Origin: Streptomyces albiflavescens
Lineage (GTDB): Bacteria > Actinomycetota > Actinomycetes > Streptomycetales > Streptomycetaceae
NCBI RefSeq assembly: GCF_014645835.1
Contig: NZ_BMMM01000004.1
Span: 493,759 to 533,176 of the forward strand
DNA length: 39,418 nucleotides
Direction: 5' to 3'
A program made the position numbers and the translations under genes. This document shows positions 17,101 to 24,115 of the stretch, one piece after another. The notes below the pieces were generated by a model that ran no database searches, was not told the DNA's origin, and saw only the letters and a program-made list of their open reading frames with translations. Each line of letters opens with the position of its first letter. Within the stretch, counting starts at the first letter, position 1.

Positions 17101-17544
17101 GTAGGCCCAGGTGAAGTACGAGAAGGGCTCGCCGTGCGAGGCGACGGCGAGGATGTCGCCGTCGGGGGACCAGCCGCAGACCTGGGTGTCCGCGCTGCCC
17201 CAGTAGGTGAGCCGCTTGGCGGGACCGCCGGCCACCGGCGCCAGATGGATCTCCGGGACGAGGCTGCGCCAGCTCGTGTACGCAATCTGGCGGCCGTCGG
17301 GGGAGAAGCGGGGGTGGCCGACCTTGGTGCGGTCCACGGTGACCCGCCAGGCGCGGCCCGGCCCGTCGAGGGGGGCCAGCCACAGGTCGTCCTCGGCCGC
17401 GAAGCACAGCAGGTCGCCGCTGAGGTGCGGGAAGCGCAGGTATCCCGGTGAGTGGTCCGTGCCGGGCGCGTTCTCGTCGGTGATCACCTGCTCGTCGGTG
17501 ATCGCGTGCTCGTCGGTGGTCGCCTTCTCGTGCTCGTCGCTCAC
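14200..17544 (-). CDS. Tricorn protease (S41 family)
   Basis: Large cytosolic peptidase of 1114 aa that trims peptides produced by upstream proteases such as the proteasome. The first 650 residues are beta-propeller repeats (RFSPDGRQIAYTSWR, WSPDGDILAV, AFSPDGAWLAWSHP, FTRDGRYLAFLSWRG). A helical C1 domain follows with LREVLGELGTSHAYVAA (Ser768/His769), then a PDZ domain (LAGTGIRAGAVLTHVDGRPV), then the S41 core with SRPALIVDVRGNAGG, DEATSSDGDMI (catalytic Ser at about 991-992) and the IENHG Glu at about 1050. The catalytic Ser-His-Glu set is therefore intact. The N-terminus (HEKATTDEHAITDEQVITDE) is encoded by an 18-bp tandem repeat. It starts at GTG 17544, with a weak ribosome site, and diverges from a tetR gene with paired operators. 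Confidence 0.93.
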   Translation of the reverse strand: MSDEHEKATTDEHAITDEQVITDENAPGTDHSPGYLRFPHLSGDLLCFAAEDDLWLAPLDGPGRAWRVTVDRTKVGHPRFSPDGRQIAYTSWRSLVPEIHLAPVAGGPAKRLTYWGSADTQVCGWSPDGDILAVASHGEPFSYFTWAYKVPTDGDPGGKMPWGPVSHIATADIDGERKTLLLTGTPPHEPASWKRYRGGATGRLWMHGQQLLADLEGHLACPMFVRGRIAFLSDHEGIGNLYSCAYDGTDLRRHTDHDAFYARHASSDGNRVVYQCAGDLWIVDDLSPESIPRRLDVRLGGPRAGRRPYQVPATQNVDGISVDETGRASAVVVRGSLHWLTHREGPARTITDTPGVRIRLPEMLGSGGQVAYVTDAEGEDAVEIAYLPRATGDREPRRLASGELGRVQELVSDPQGERLAIASHDGRLLLLDASEESGGTSGGGEVTELIRSINGPVRDLAFSPDGAWLAWSHPGIGRSLRQIKMARIKDRLIVDVTNGRFEDENPVFTRDGRYLAFLSWRGFDPVYDVHTGDLSFPLGCRPYLVPLSSATPSPFALNPEGRPVAGGLDPMEEEAGDSGMATVELEGLESRVTPFPVTASKYSALHPVAGCGLVWLRWPISGALGETFVNPADLSGRPTLEYFNLGKAKKSELVEHLDSFAVSGDGTRLVVVDEGDLRAVPSTEAGDSDSTVWIDLRRVIHEVDPPAEWRQAYAEAGRIIRDYFWEPHMCGIDWDAVLAQYRPLVERVASPDEFADLLREVLGELGTSHAYVAAARRNEGPAHYQRLQGLLGANLVRRDGSWMVKRILPGDSSDSKARSPLAGTGIRAGAVLTHVDGRPVNPVTGPYPLLAGAGGTTVELTFTPAEGEGLPRRVAVVPLIDERPLRYQDWVAKRREVVRELSHGMCGYLHIPDMGGSGWAQFNRDLRMEMSRPALIVDVRGNAGGHISELVVEKLTRKILGWDLTRNAQPVSYASNAPRGPVVALADEATSSDGDMITAAFKLLKLGPVVGQRTWGGVVGMTGRHRLGDGTVITVPMNAAWFDAYGWSIENHGVIPDLEILRTPLDWAEGRHAQLDDAIQLALDLLKIHPAASPPDYSQVPDGTRPKLPPRPPA

Positions 17545-17612
17545 CTACCCATGCTTTTCCGCTCGGCGGGCCCCGGCAACTCGTGAAAACGTGTCCGTGA
17601 CCCAGAACACGT

Positions 17613-17627
17613 ACGAAACGGTTTCGT
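17613..17627. promoter_or_regulatory. candidate TetR operator 1
   Basis: ACGAAAC-G-GTTTCGT is a perfect 15-bp palindrome in the Tricorn/tetR divergent region. Its right arm overlaps TTTCGT (17622-17627), which is 17 bp from TATCTT at 17645-17650, so bound protein would block this candidate tetR promoter. A second, one-mismatch copy lies exactly 60 bp downstream. Confidence 0.7.
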
Positions 17628-17644
17628 TTCGCTGACTCGGGGGG

Positions 17645-17650
17645 TATCTT
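17645..17650 (+). promoter_or_regulatory. candidate -10 element of the tetR promoter
   Basis: TATCTT, 17 bp after TTTCGT (17622-17627). The pair resembles a vegetative-type promoter reading towards tetR, with one operator over the -35 and a second at 17673-17687 just downstream of the expected RNA start. Confidence 0.45.
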
Positions 17651-17672
17651 CGGAGACGTACGCATGAGATGT

Positions 17673-17687
17673 ACGAAACCGTGTCGT
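17673..17687. promoter_or_regulatory. candidate TetR operator 2
   Basis: ACGAAAC-C-GTGTCGT is the same palindrome as at 17613-17627 with one arm mismatch. It lies in the probable 5' leader of tetR. Two equal sites 60 bp apart fit autoregulation by the adjacent TetR protein. Confidence 0.65.
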
Positions 17688-17732
17688 TCGGAGCCTGCCG
17701 CTCCGGGCGCGGAGCTGGGGAAGGTGAGTGCG

Positions 17733-18320
17733 ATGGCTGAGACCGCGACGGCGCGACGCAGTCGGATCACGCCGGAGCGCGAGGCCGAGCTGTACGCGGC
17801 CGTGCTCGACCTGCTCCGGGAAGTCGGCTACGACGCCCTGACCATGGATGCCGTCGCCGCGCGCACCAAGTCCAGCAAGGCCACCCTCTACCGTCAGTGG
17901 GGCGGCAAGGCTGAGCTGGTCGTCAGGGCGATGCGGCACAGCAAGCGGGGCATCGCCGATGTCGACACGGGGTCCCTGCGGGGCGACTTCCTCGAACTGC
18001 TGGCGCGCGAGGACGACTGCGTCATGGAACAGAACTCCGCGCTGATGCGGGCCCTGGCCATGGCGGTGCACTCCAACCCCGATCTCCTCAAGGCCTTCCG
18101 TGAACTGCTCATCGAGCCGGAGATCGTGGAGATGCGCAAGGTGCTCCAGCGCGCCGTCGACCGGGGTGAGATCCGTCCGGACAACCCCGCGATGGACTAC
18201 GTGCTGCACATGGTGATCGGCGGCTTCGCCGCCCGCACGTTCATCGACGAGCGGCCACCGACGCAGGAATTCCTCCGCAAGTACTTCGATGCCGTGGTCT
18301 TCCCCGCCCTCGGTGCCTGA
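17733..18320 (+). CDS. TetR/AcrR family transcriptional regulator
   Basis: Predicted 195-aa repressor. The N-terminal DNA-binding domain reads ITPEREAELYAAVLDLLREVGYDALTMDAVAARTKSSKATLYRQWGGKAELV (helix-turn-helix near residues 32-52). The helical ligand domain ends in TQEFLRKYFDAVVFPALG, which resembles the C-terminal domain of several Streptomyces exporter regulators. ATG 17733 is preceded by AAGGTGAG; GTG 17724, three codons upstream, is an alternative. Two matching palindromes upstream suggest autoregulation. The MMPL gene 142 bp downstream has no copy of the palindrome, so it is probably controlled through read-through from this promoter. Confidence 0.9.
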   Translation: MAETATARRSRITPEREAELYAAVLDLLREVGYDALTMDAVAARTKSSKATLYRQWGGKAELVVRAMRHSKRGIADVDTGSLRGDFLELLAREDDCVMEQNSALMRALAMAVHSNPDLLKAFRELLIEPEIVEMRKVLQRAVDRGEIRPDNPAMDYVLHMVIGGFAARTFIDERPPTQEFLRKYFDAVVFPALGA

Positions 18321-18462
18321 ACCTCCGCCAACTTCCCTGTAAGTCCTACCAGTTGCTCCTGACGCGCGAACCGCTCACGTCGTCGGGCTGATCTCCCCTG
18401 CCCCCACTCGGGCGATCACACCAGCCCCTGCCATCCCACGACCTGACCGGGAGAACGCCCTC

Positions 18463-20679
18463 GTGGCCACGTTCCTCTACAAACTCGGCCGACTCGCCTT
18501 CAGGCGACGGCACTTCGTCGCCCTGATCTGGGTGGCGCTGCTGACGCTCGCGGGTGTCGGCGCGGCCTCCGCGCCCACCGCGGGAGCGTCCTCCTTCTCG
18601 ATCCCCGGCACCGAGGCGCAGAAGGCCTTCGACCTGCTGGAGAGCCGCTTCCCCGGCATGAGTGCCGACGGAGCGACCGCGCGGGTCGTCTTCAAGGCGC
18701 CCAGCGGCGAGAAGATATCGGACAAGGACAACAAGGCCACCGTCAAGAAGACCGTCAAGGCGCTCGGCGACGGCTCCGAAGTCACCTCCGTCACCGACCC
18801 GTTCAAGGCGAAGGCCGTGAGCAAGGACGGCTCGATCGCCTACGCGCAGGTGAAGTACGAGGTCTCCGGGATGGAGTTGAAGGACTCCTCGAAGGACGCC
18901 CTGAAGGAGACCGCGCAGGAGGCACGGGCTGCCGGGCTGACCGTCGAGGTCGGCGGTGACGCCCTCCAGGCGACGCCCGAGACCGGATCCACCGAGGTCA
19001 TCGGTATCGCGGTCGCCGCGGTCGTGCTCGTCATCACCTTCGGTTCGCTGATCGCGGCCGGACTACCGCTGCTGACCGCGCTGATCGGTGTCGGCATCGG
19101 TGTCTCCACCATCACCGCGCTCGCCAACGCACTCGACCTCGGCACCACCACATCGACGCTGGCGATGATGATCGGCCTCGCGGTCGGCATCGACTACGCG
19201 CTGTTCATCGTCTCCCGCTACCGGGCCGAGCTGGCCGAGGGCCGCGAGCGCGAGGAGGCGGCCGGGCGGGCCGTCGGCACGGCGGGCTCCGCGGTGGTCT
19301 TCGCGGGTCTGACGGTCGTGATCGCGCTGGTCGGCCTGTCGGTCGTCAACATCCCGATGCTGACGAAGATGGGCGTCGCGGCGGCGGGCACGGTCGCCAT
19401 CGCCGTGCTCATCGCGCTGACCATGATTCCCGCGCTGCTCGGGTACGCGGGCCGCAAGGTCCAGCCCGCCGGCAAGAAGAGCAAGCTGCTCGGTGGCGGT
19501 CGCGCCGCCAGGAAGGCGAGCAAGCCCAATATGGGCACGCGCTGGGCGAGCTTCGTCGTGCGCCGTCCGCTCGCCGTCCTGCTGCTCGGTGTGGTGGGCC
19601 TGGGCGCGGCCGCGATCCCGGCGACCTCGCTCGAACTGGGTCTGCCCGACGACGGTTCGCAGCCGACGTCGACCACGCAGCGCCGCGCGTACGACCTGCT
19701 GTCCGAGGGCTTCGGGCCCGGCTTCAACGGCCCGCTGATGGTCGTCGTCGACGCGAAGGAGAGCGACGCCCCCAAGGCGGCGTTCACCAAGGTGAGCGAC
19801 GAGATCAAGGACCTCAAGGGCGTGGTGACGGTGACTCCTCCGGCGCCCAACAAGGCCGGCGACACCGCGACGATCACGGTGATCCCGGACTCCAAGCCGT
19901 CCTCCGTCAAGACCGAGGACCTGGTGCACGCGATCCGCGACGAGGGTGCCGACGTCAAGGCGGACACCGACGCCAAGGTGCTGGTCACCGGCACCACCGC
20001 GATGAACATCGACTTCTCGCAGAAGCTCAACGACGCGCTGATCCCGTATCTCGCGCTGGTGGTCGGCCTCGCCTTCCTGCTCCTGATCGTGGTCTTCCGC
20101 TCGATCCTGGTCCCGCTGAAGGCGGCCCTCGGGTTCCTGCTCTCGGTGATGGCCGCGCTCGGCGCAGTCGTCGCGGTCTTCCAGTGGGGCTGGCTGTCCG
20201 GCCTCATGGGTGTCGAGGAGACCGGCCCGATCATGTCGATGATGCCGATCTTCATGGTGGGCGTCGTCTTCGGTCTCGCCATGGACTACGAGGTCTTCCT
20301 CGTGACCCGGATGCGCGAGGCGTACGTCCACGGGGAGAAGCCCAGTCAGGCCATCGTGACCGGCTTCAAGCACGGCGCGCGGGTGGTCACGGCGGCGGCC
20401 GTCATCATGATCGCGGTGTTCTCCGGCTTCATCGGCTCCAGTGAGTCGATGATCAAGATGATCGGCTTCGGCCTCGCGATCGCCGTCTTCTTCGACGCCT
20501 TCATCGTGCGCATGGCGATCGTCCCGGCCGTCCTGGCCCTGCTGGGCAAGAAGGCCTGGTGGCTGCCGAAGTGGCTGGATCGCGCACTGCCGAACGTCGA
20601 CGTCGAGGGCGAGGGCCTGCGGGCACTCGACAAGAAGCGGCTGGACGAGGACGACGACCGGGAACTGGCCCGGGTCTGA
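18463..20679 (+). CDS. MMPL/RND family membrane transporter
   Basis: Predicted inner-membrane exporter of 738 aa driven by the proton gradient; actinobacterial members move lipids, polyketides or drugs. It has the duplicated RND layout: helix 1 (FVALIWVALLTLAGVGAA), an extracytoplasmic domain at about 40-175, helices 2-6 with MMIGLAVGIDYALFIVSRYR, then helix 7 near residue 370, a second outer domain, and helices 8-12 with VVFGLAMDYEVFLVTRMRE. Both MMPL signature segments (GxxxDYxxFxxxR) are present. The tail is short and acidic. GTG 18463 has GGGAG ten bases upstream. The tetR gene upstream suggests ligand-induced expression. A strong terminator follows. Confidence 0.92.
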   Translation: MATFLYKLGRLAFRRRHFVALIWVALLTLAGVGAASAPTAGASSFSIPGTEAQKAFDLLESRFPGMSADGATARVVFKAPSGEKISDKDNKATVKKTVKALGDGSEVTSVTDPFKAKAVSKDGSIAYAQVKYEVSGMELKDSSKDALKETAQEARAAGLTVEVGGDALQATPETGSTEVIGIAVAAVVLVITFGSLIAAGLPLLTALIGVGIGVSTITALANALDLGTTTSTLAMMIGLAVGIDYALFIVSRYRAELAEGREREEAAGRAVGTAGSAVVFAGLTVVIALVGLSVVNIPMLTKMGVAAAGTVAIAVLIALTMIPALLGYAGRKVQPAGKKSKLLGGGRAARKASKPNMGTRWASFVVRRPLAVLLLGVVGLGAAAIPATSLELGLPDDGSQPTSTTQRRAYDLLSEGFGPGFNGPLMVVVDAKESDAPKAAFTKVSDEIKDLKGVVTVTPPAPNKAGDTATITVIPDSKPSSVKTEDLVHAIRDEGADVKADTDAKVLVTGTTAMNIDFSQKLNDALIPYLALVVGLAFLLLIVVFRSILVPLKAALGFLLSVMAALGAVVAVFQWGWLSGLMGVEETGPIMSMMPIFMVGVVFGLAMDYEVFLVTRMREAYVHGEKPSQAIVTGFKHGARVVTAAAVIMIAVFSGFIGSSESMIKMIGFGLAIAVFFDAFIVRMAIVPAVLALLGKKAWWLPKWLDRALPNVDVEGEGLRALDKKRLDEDDDRELARV

Positions 20680-20694
20680 GCACACCTCGACCGC

Positions 20695-20728
20695 GGTGAG
20701 GGCGCCCCACGCACGGGGCGCCCTCACC
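20695..20728. terminator. intrinsic terminator after the MMPL gene
   Basis: Perfect 14-bp stem (GGTGAGGGCGCCCC at 20695-20708, its complement at 20715-20728) with a 6-base loop, 15 bp after the stop. It lies between convergent genes (MMPL and ssgE-like) and can serve both. Confidence 0.85.
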
Positions 20729-20808
20729 GGCGTCTGTCAGGCTTTCGCGGTCGGTGAACGTTGCCGACCGACCCGCTCGGCCCCGCGTCGAGCGGTATGC
20801 GGGAGGCC

Positions 20809-21219
20809 CTAAGCGCTCCCGCGCGATGCCGCACCGTGTCCGGCCCGAGCGGGTGACCGGCTCCCCGCCGCTGCCGGCGGCTTCGCCGTGTATGTACGAC
20901 GAAGGAAGCGCATCAGGTCTTTCGAGTCGACCTGCACGACCGCCACCCCGTCCGCAGAGTGGAACTCCATGACGGCCTGCACCCGGCCGCACGGCCAGAC
21001 GCGGACCCCTCCGCTGCTCGCCGGGACACGCAGCCCCTGCTCCAGCAGCTCGCGGGGGAACACCCACTCATGGGGACCGGGCAAGGTGATGTGCACCCGG
21101 CGGGGATCGCCTTCCGCGTCGTAACGGAGGGCCACCGGGACGACCCGGTGTTCGTCGTCGGGGGAGTCGGCGGTGTCGGTGACGATATGGGCGCGTGCGT
21201 ACTGTTCGACGGCGTACAT
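20809..21219 (-). CDS. ssgE: SsgA-like sporulation/cell-division regulator (SsgE-like)
   Basis: SsgA-like proteins are found only in morphologically complex actinomycetes, where they guide septum formation and cell-wall remodelling at sporulation; SsgE has been linked to autolytic spore separation. The 136-aa product has the family core VVPVALRYDAEGDPRRVHI, HEWVFPRELLEQGL, GGVRVWPCGRVQAVMEFHS and a final LMRFLRRTY. The C-terminal 25 residues are Ala/Gly/Arg-rich and unconserved. ATG 21217-21219 follows AAGGAG with seven bases of spacing. The paralogue name rests on memory of the neighbourhood: ssgE (SCO3158) in S. coelicolor lies close to pmt (SCO3154) and rpfB (SCO3151). The family is certain, the letter less so. 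Confidence 0.8.
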   Translation of the reverse strand: MYAVEQYARAHIVTDTADSPDDEHRVVPVALRYDAEGDPRRVHITLPGPHEWVFPRELLEQGLRVPASSGGVRVWPCGRVQAVMEFHSADGVAVVQVDSKDLMRFLRRTYTAKPPAAAGSRSPARAGHGAASRGSA

Positions 21220-21366
21220 GAACCGACTCCTTACGCTGCGTCAGCTGTGTGGAATCTGTGAATCCGTCACCATCCAATGTCGCACATCTCACGGAAAACG
21301 CTTCCGGATCATTCGGTGCGATCCTCCAAGGCGCGCCCCCCGGAGCTATTCATGGAAGACTCGCTC

Positions 21367-21383
21367 TTGCAAGTCATTCGCAA
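21367..21383. promoter_or_regulatory. Nur-box-like site upstream of cbiMN
   Basis: TTGCAA-GTCAT-TCGCAA matches the published Streptomyces Nur box (tTGCaa-N5-ttGCAA) at 11 of 12 positions. Nur is a nickel-responsive Fur-family repressor that controls nickel uptake genes and sodF. The left arm coincides with a possible -35 (TTGCAA, 21367-21372) for TATCAT at 21392-21397, so binding would block transcription. Confidence 0.7.
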
Positions 21384-21391
21384 CAAGGCAC

Positions 21392-21397
21392 TATCAT
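21392..21397 (+). promoter_or_regulatory. candidate -10 of a leaderless cbiMN promoter
   Basis: TATCAT ends seven bases before the cbiM GTG at 21404, which is where transcription would be expected to begin. There is no ribosome site before that GTG. Together these suggest a leaderless mRNA. Confidence 0.5.
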
Positions 21398-21403
21398 CGA
21401 ACG

Positions 21404-22453
21404 GTGCATGTGCCTGACGGATTCATCAACGCCCCGGTCTCCGCGGTCACCGGAGTAGTCGCCGCCGGTGCCATCGCCGTGAGCCTGCGCGGCGCCCGCC
21501 GCGAACTCGACGAGCGGACCGCCCCGCTCGCCGGCCTGGTCGCCGCCTTCATCTTCGCCGTACAGATGCTGAACTTCCCGGTCGCCGCCGGGACCAGCGG
21601 ACATCTGCTCGGCGGCGCCCTGGCCGCGATACTCGTCGGCCCCTACACCGGCGTCCTCTGTGTCTCGGTGGTCCTGCTGATGCAGGGCATCCTCTTCGCG
21701 GACGGCGGCCTCACCGCGCTCGGCGTGAACATCACGGACATGGCGATCGTGACCACGGTCGTCTCGTACGCCGTCTTCCGGGTCCTGGTGAAGGTGCTCC
21801 CGCGCAAGCGGCGCTCCATCACTGTGGCGGCTTTTGTCTCCGCGCTCCTTTCCGTCCCGGCCGCCGCCGTCGCCTTCACCCTCATCTACGCGATCGGCGG
21901 CACCACCGACGTCGCGATCTCCAAGGTCGCCACCGCCATGATCGGCGTGCACATCCTCATCGGCGTCGGCGAGGCCGCCATCACCGGGCTCACCGTCGGC
22001 GCCGTCATCGCCGTACGGCCCGATCTCGTGTACGGCGCCCGCGGTCTCCAGCAGCGGCTCAAGCTGCGCGTGAACGGGGAACTGGTCGACGCCCCCACGA
22101 CCGTCGCCCCCGTTGCCGCCCGCTCCTCGCACCGCAAGGTGTGGATCACCGGCCTCGTCACCTCCCTCGTCCTCGCCGGATTCGTCAGCTTCTACGCCTC
22201 CGCCAGCCCCGACGGCCTGGAGAAGGTCGCCAAGGACAAGGGCATCGACCAGAAGGCCGAGAAGCACGCCACGAAGGACTCCCCGCTCGCCGGTTACGGC
22301 GTCAAGGACATCTCCGACGCCCGGATCTCCGGCGGCCTCGCGGGCGTGATCGGCGTCGGCGTCACCGTCGTCGCGGGCAGCGGCGTCTTCTGGGCGATCC
22401 GCAGGCGCCGCAGCGCCGACGCGTCCGCCGTCTCCCTCCCCGAGAGCGTCTGA
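21404..22453 (+). CDS. cbiM: ECF metal transporter substrate-binding component CbiM fused to CbiN-like PDGLE domain
   Basis: Integral membrane protein of 349 aa that binds Co(II) or Ni(II) and passes it inward with CbiQ and CbiO. The start is set by function: GTG 21404 gives MHVPDGFINAP, and Met1, His2 and His67 (in TSGHLLGG) are the metal ligands known from NikM. Several hydrophobic helices span 10-220. After a linker there is another helix (about 248-266), then SPDGLEKVAKDKG from about 268 and a last helix, which is the CbiN/NikN-like PDGLE domain fused to the C-terminus. The 152 residues upstream in the same open frame are not part of the gene. cbiQ follows after one base. The Nur-box-like site suggests nickel rather than cobalt. 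Confidence 0.92.
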   Translation: MHVPDGFINAPVSAVTGVVAAGAIAVSLRGARRELDERTAPLAGLVAAFIFAVQMLNFPVAAGTSGHLLGGALAAILVGPYTGVLCVSVVLLMQGILFADGGLTALGVNITDMAIVTTVVSYAVFRVLVKVLPRKRRSITVAAFVSALLSVPAAAVAFTLIYAIGGTTDVAISKVATAMIGVHILIGVGEAAITGLTVGAVIAVRPDLVYGARGLQQRLKLRVNGELVDAPTTVAPVAARSSHRKVWITGLVTSLVLAGFVSFYASASPDGLEKVAKDKGIDQKAEKHATKDSPLAGYGVKDISDARISGGLAGVIGVGVTVVAGSGVFWAIRRRRSADASAVSLPESV

Positions 22454-22454
22454 C

Positions 22455-23216
22455 GTGGGCGCGGGCCACGCTCACCGGCTCTACCGGCACGAGCACTCGC
22501 CCGTGCACGCCCTGCCGCCGCACACCAAACTCGCCGCGGCCTTCGCCTTCGTCGTCGTGGTCGTCTCCACCCCGCGCGAGGCGATGTGGGCGTTCGCGCT
22601 GTACGCCGCGCTGCTGGCGACGGTCGCGTACAAGGCACGCGTCCCGGCCGGATTCCTGCTCAAGCGGCTGCTGATCGAGATCCCGTTCGTCGCCTTCGCC
22701 GTGCTGATGCCGTTCGTGGCGGAGGGCGAGCGGGTGGACGTGCTGGGCATGTCGTTGAGCGTCAACGGCCTGTGGGGCGCCTGGAACGTGCTCGCCAAGG
22801 GAACGCTGGGCGTCGCCGCCTCCGTGCTCCTGGCGTCCACCACCGAACTGCGCGAACTGCTCCTTGGCCTGCAGCGGTTGAAGCTCCCGCCGCTCCTCGT
22901 GCAGATCGCCTCCTTCATGATCCGGTACGGCGATGTCATCACGGACGAGATGCGGCGGATGCGGATCGCGCGGGAGTCGCGCGGCTTCGAGGCCCGTGGT
23001 GTGCGGCATTGGGGCGTGCTCGCGAAGTCGGCGGGCGCGCTGTTCATCCGCTCCTACGAGCGCGGGGAGCGCGTGCATCTCGCCATGGTGAGCCGGGGGT
23101 ACGCCGGTTCGATGCCGGTCATCGACGAGGTGACCGCGTCCCGGGCGCAGTGGTCGTACGCCCTCGCCCTCCCGTTCGCCGCCCTTGTCGTATGTCTGCT
23201 GGGATGGACGCTGTGA
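22455..23216 (+). CDS. cbiQ: ECF transporter transmembrane component CbiQ
   Basis: The T component that couples the ATPase to the substrate-binding protein. The 253-aa product has four to five membrane helices (FAFVVVVVSTPREAMWAF, LLIEIPFVAFAVLMPFV, WNVLAKGTLGVAASVLL and a C-terminal YALALPFAALVVCLLGW). Two coupling segments are visible: IARESRGFEARG and LAMVSRGYAGSMP, each with the Ala/Ser-Arg-Gly core that contacts the ATPase. The GTG start lies one base after the cbiM stop, and its own 3' end overlaps the cbiO start, so translation is coupled. Confidence 0.92.
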   Translation: MGAGHAHRLYRHEHSPVHALPPHTKLAAAFAFVVVVVSTPREAMWAFALYAALLATVAYKARVPAGFLLKRLLIEIPFVAFAVLMPFVAEGERVDVLGMSLSVNGLWGAWNVLAKGTLGVAASVLLASTTELRELLLGLQRLKLPPLLVQIASFMIRYGDVITDEMRRMRIARESRGFEARGVRHWGVLAKSAGALFIRSYERGERVHLAMVSRGYAGSMPVIDEVTASRAQWSYALALPFAALVVCLLGWTL

Positions 23217-23962
23217 CCCCCTCTCTGGAAGTGGCCGGACTGGCCTTCGCCTACCCCGACGGGCACCAGGCCCTCTTCGGCGTGGACTTCACCATCGGGC
23301 GTGGCGAGCGCGTCGCGCTGCTCGGCCCGAACGGCGCCGGCAAGACGACGCTCGTGCTGCACCTCAACGGCATCCTGAGCGGCGGTACCGGAACCGTGAC
23401 GGTGGCCGGACTGCCGGTCGGCAAGCGGCACATGGCGGAGATCCGGCGCAGGGTCGGCATCGTCTTCCAGGACCCGGACGACCAGCTGTTCATGCCGACC
23501 GTCCGGGAGGACGTCGCCTTCGGACCGGCCGCGGCGGGGATGAAGGGTGCCGAGCTGGAGGAACGGGTCCGTACGGCGCTGGAGAGGGTCGGCATGGAGG
23601 CCTTCGCCGACCGCCCTCCGCACCACCTCTCCTTCGGCCAGCGGCGCCGGGTGGCCGTCGCGACCGTCCTCGCGATGGAGCCGGAGATCCTCGTCCTCGA
23701 CGAACCGTCCTCCAATCTGGACCCCGCCTCGCGGCGTGAACTCGGGGACATCCTCCGGTCGTTGGACGTCACCGTCCTCATGGTCACGCACGACCTGCCG
23801 TACGCCCTCGAACTGTGCCCCCGGTCGCTCGTCCTCAGCGAGGGCGTGATCGCGGCCGACGGGAAGACCGGCGAACTGCTCTCCGACGACGAGCTCATGC
23901 GCACACACCGTCTGGAGCTCCCCTTCGGGTTCGACCCGCGCTCCGTGACCATGGGCGCGTGA
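23204..23962 (+). CDS. cbiO: ECF transporter ATP-binding protein CbiO
   Basis: ABC ATPase of about 252 aa powering the CbiMN-Q transporter. Walker A is GPNGAGKTT (about residues 41-49), the Q-loop is VFQDPDDQLFMPTVREDVAFGP (typical of Cbi/Ecf ATPases), the signature is HLSFGQRRRV, Walker B is ILVLDEPSSNLDP and the switch His is in MVTHDLPYA. Starts at 23192, 23204 (ATG) and 23213 (GTG, forming GTGA with the cbiQ stop) are all possible; 23204 is used here. The last codons (ATGGGCGCGTGA) form the first unit of a 15-bp tandem array that continues into the ohrR start. Confidence 0.92.
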   Translation: MDAVTPSLEVAGLAFAYPDGHQALFGVDFTIGRGERVALLGPNGAGKTTLVLHLNGILSGGTGTVTVAGLPVGKRHMAEIRRRVGIVFQDPDDQLFMPTVREDVAFGPAAAGMKGAELEERVRTALERVGMEAFADRPPHHLSFGQRRRVAVATVLAMEPEILVLDEPSSNLDPASRRELGDILRSLDVTVLMVTHDLPYALELCPRSLVLSEGVIAADGKTGELLSDDELMRTHRLELPFGFDPRSVTMGA

Positions 23963-24115
23963 ACCCTGGGCCTGCGAGCCCCGGGCGCGTGAACCTTGGG
24001 CGCGTGAACAATGGACGCGTGAACAATGGGCGCGTGACGAAACAAGAGGACGTCGGGTCCGTCGGGTCCAGCGGGTCCGTCGGGTTCAGCGGATCGGTCG
24101 GCCCGGCCGGGTCGT
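23951..24115 (+). repeat. compound tandem repeat spanning the cbiO end and ohrR start
   Basis: Two adjacent arrays. Copies of a 15-bp unit with core GGGCGCGTGAACAAT run from the cbiO stop to about 24045. They place in-frame GTG codons at 23989, 24004, 24019 and 24034, exactly 15 bp apart. A 9-bp unit (GTCGGGTCC and variants) follows at about 24052-24115, encoding a Val/Ser-Gly-Ser stretch. Both units are multiples of three, so copy-number change keeps the ohrR frame. Confidence 0.8.

Noticed and set aside
14180..17770. Very long open frames overlapping the Tricorn gene (1196 residues on the minus strand, about 700 residues on the plus strand).
   Set aside because: They are rich in Arg, Pro, Gly and Ala with no domain motifs, and arise from the GC-biased third codon positions of the real Tricorn frame.
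19063..20727. A 554-codon open frame opposite the MMPL gene.
   Set aside because: Its composition (Asp/Gly/Arg/His-rich, no hydrophobic core) is that of an antisense shadow; the plus strand encodes clear MMPL motifs.
21220..21403. A cobalamin riboswitch before cbiM.
   Set aside because: No B12-box-like sequence was found, and the candidate promoter leaves no room for a leader RNA.
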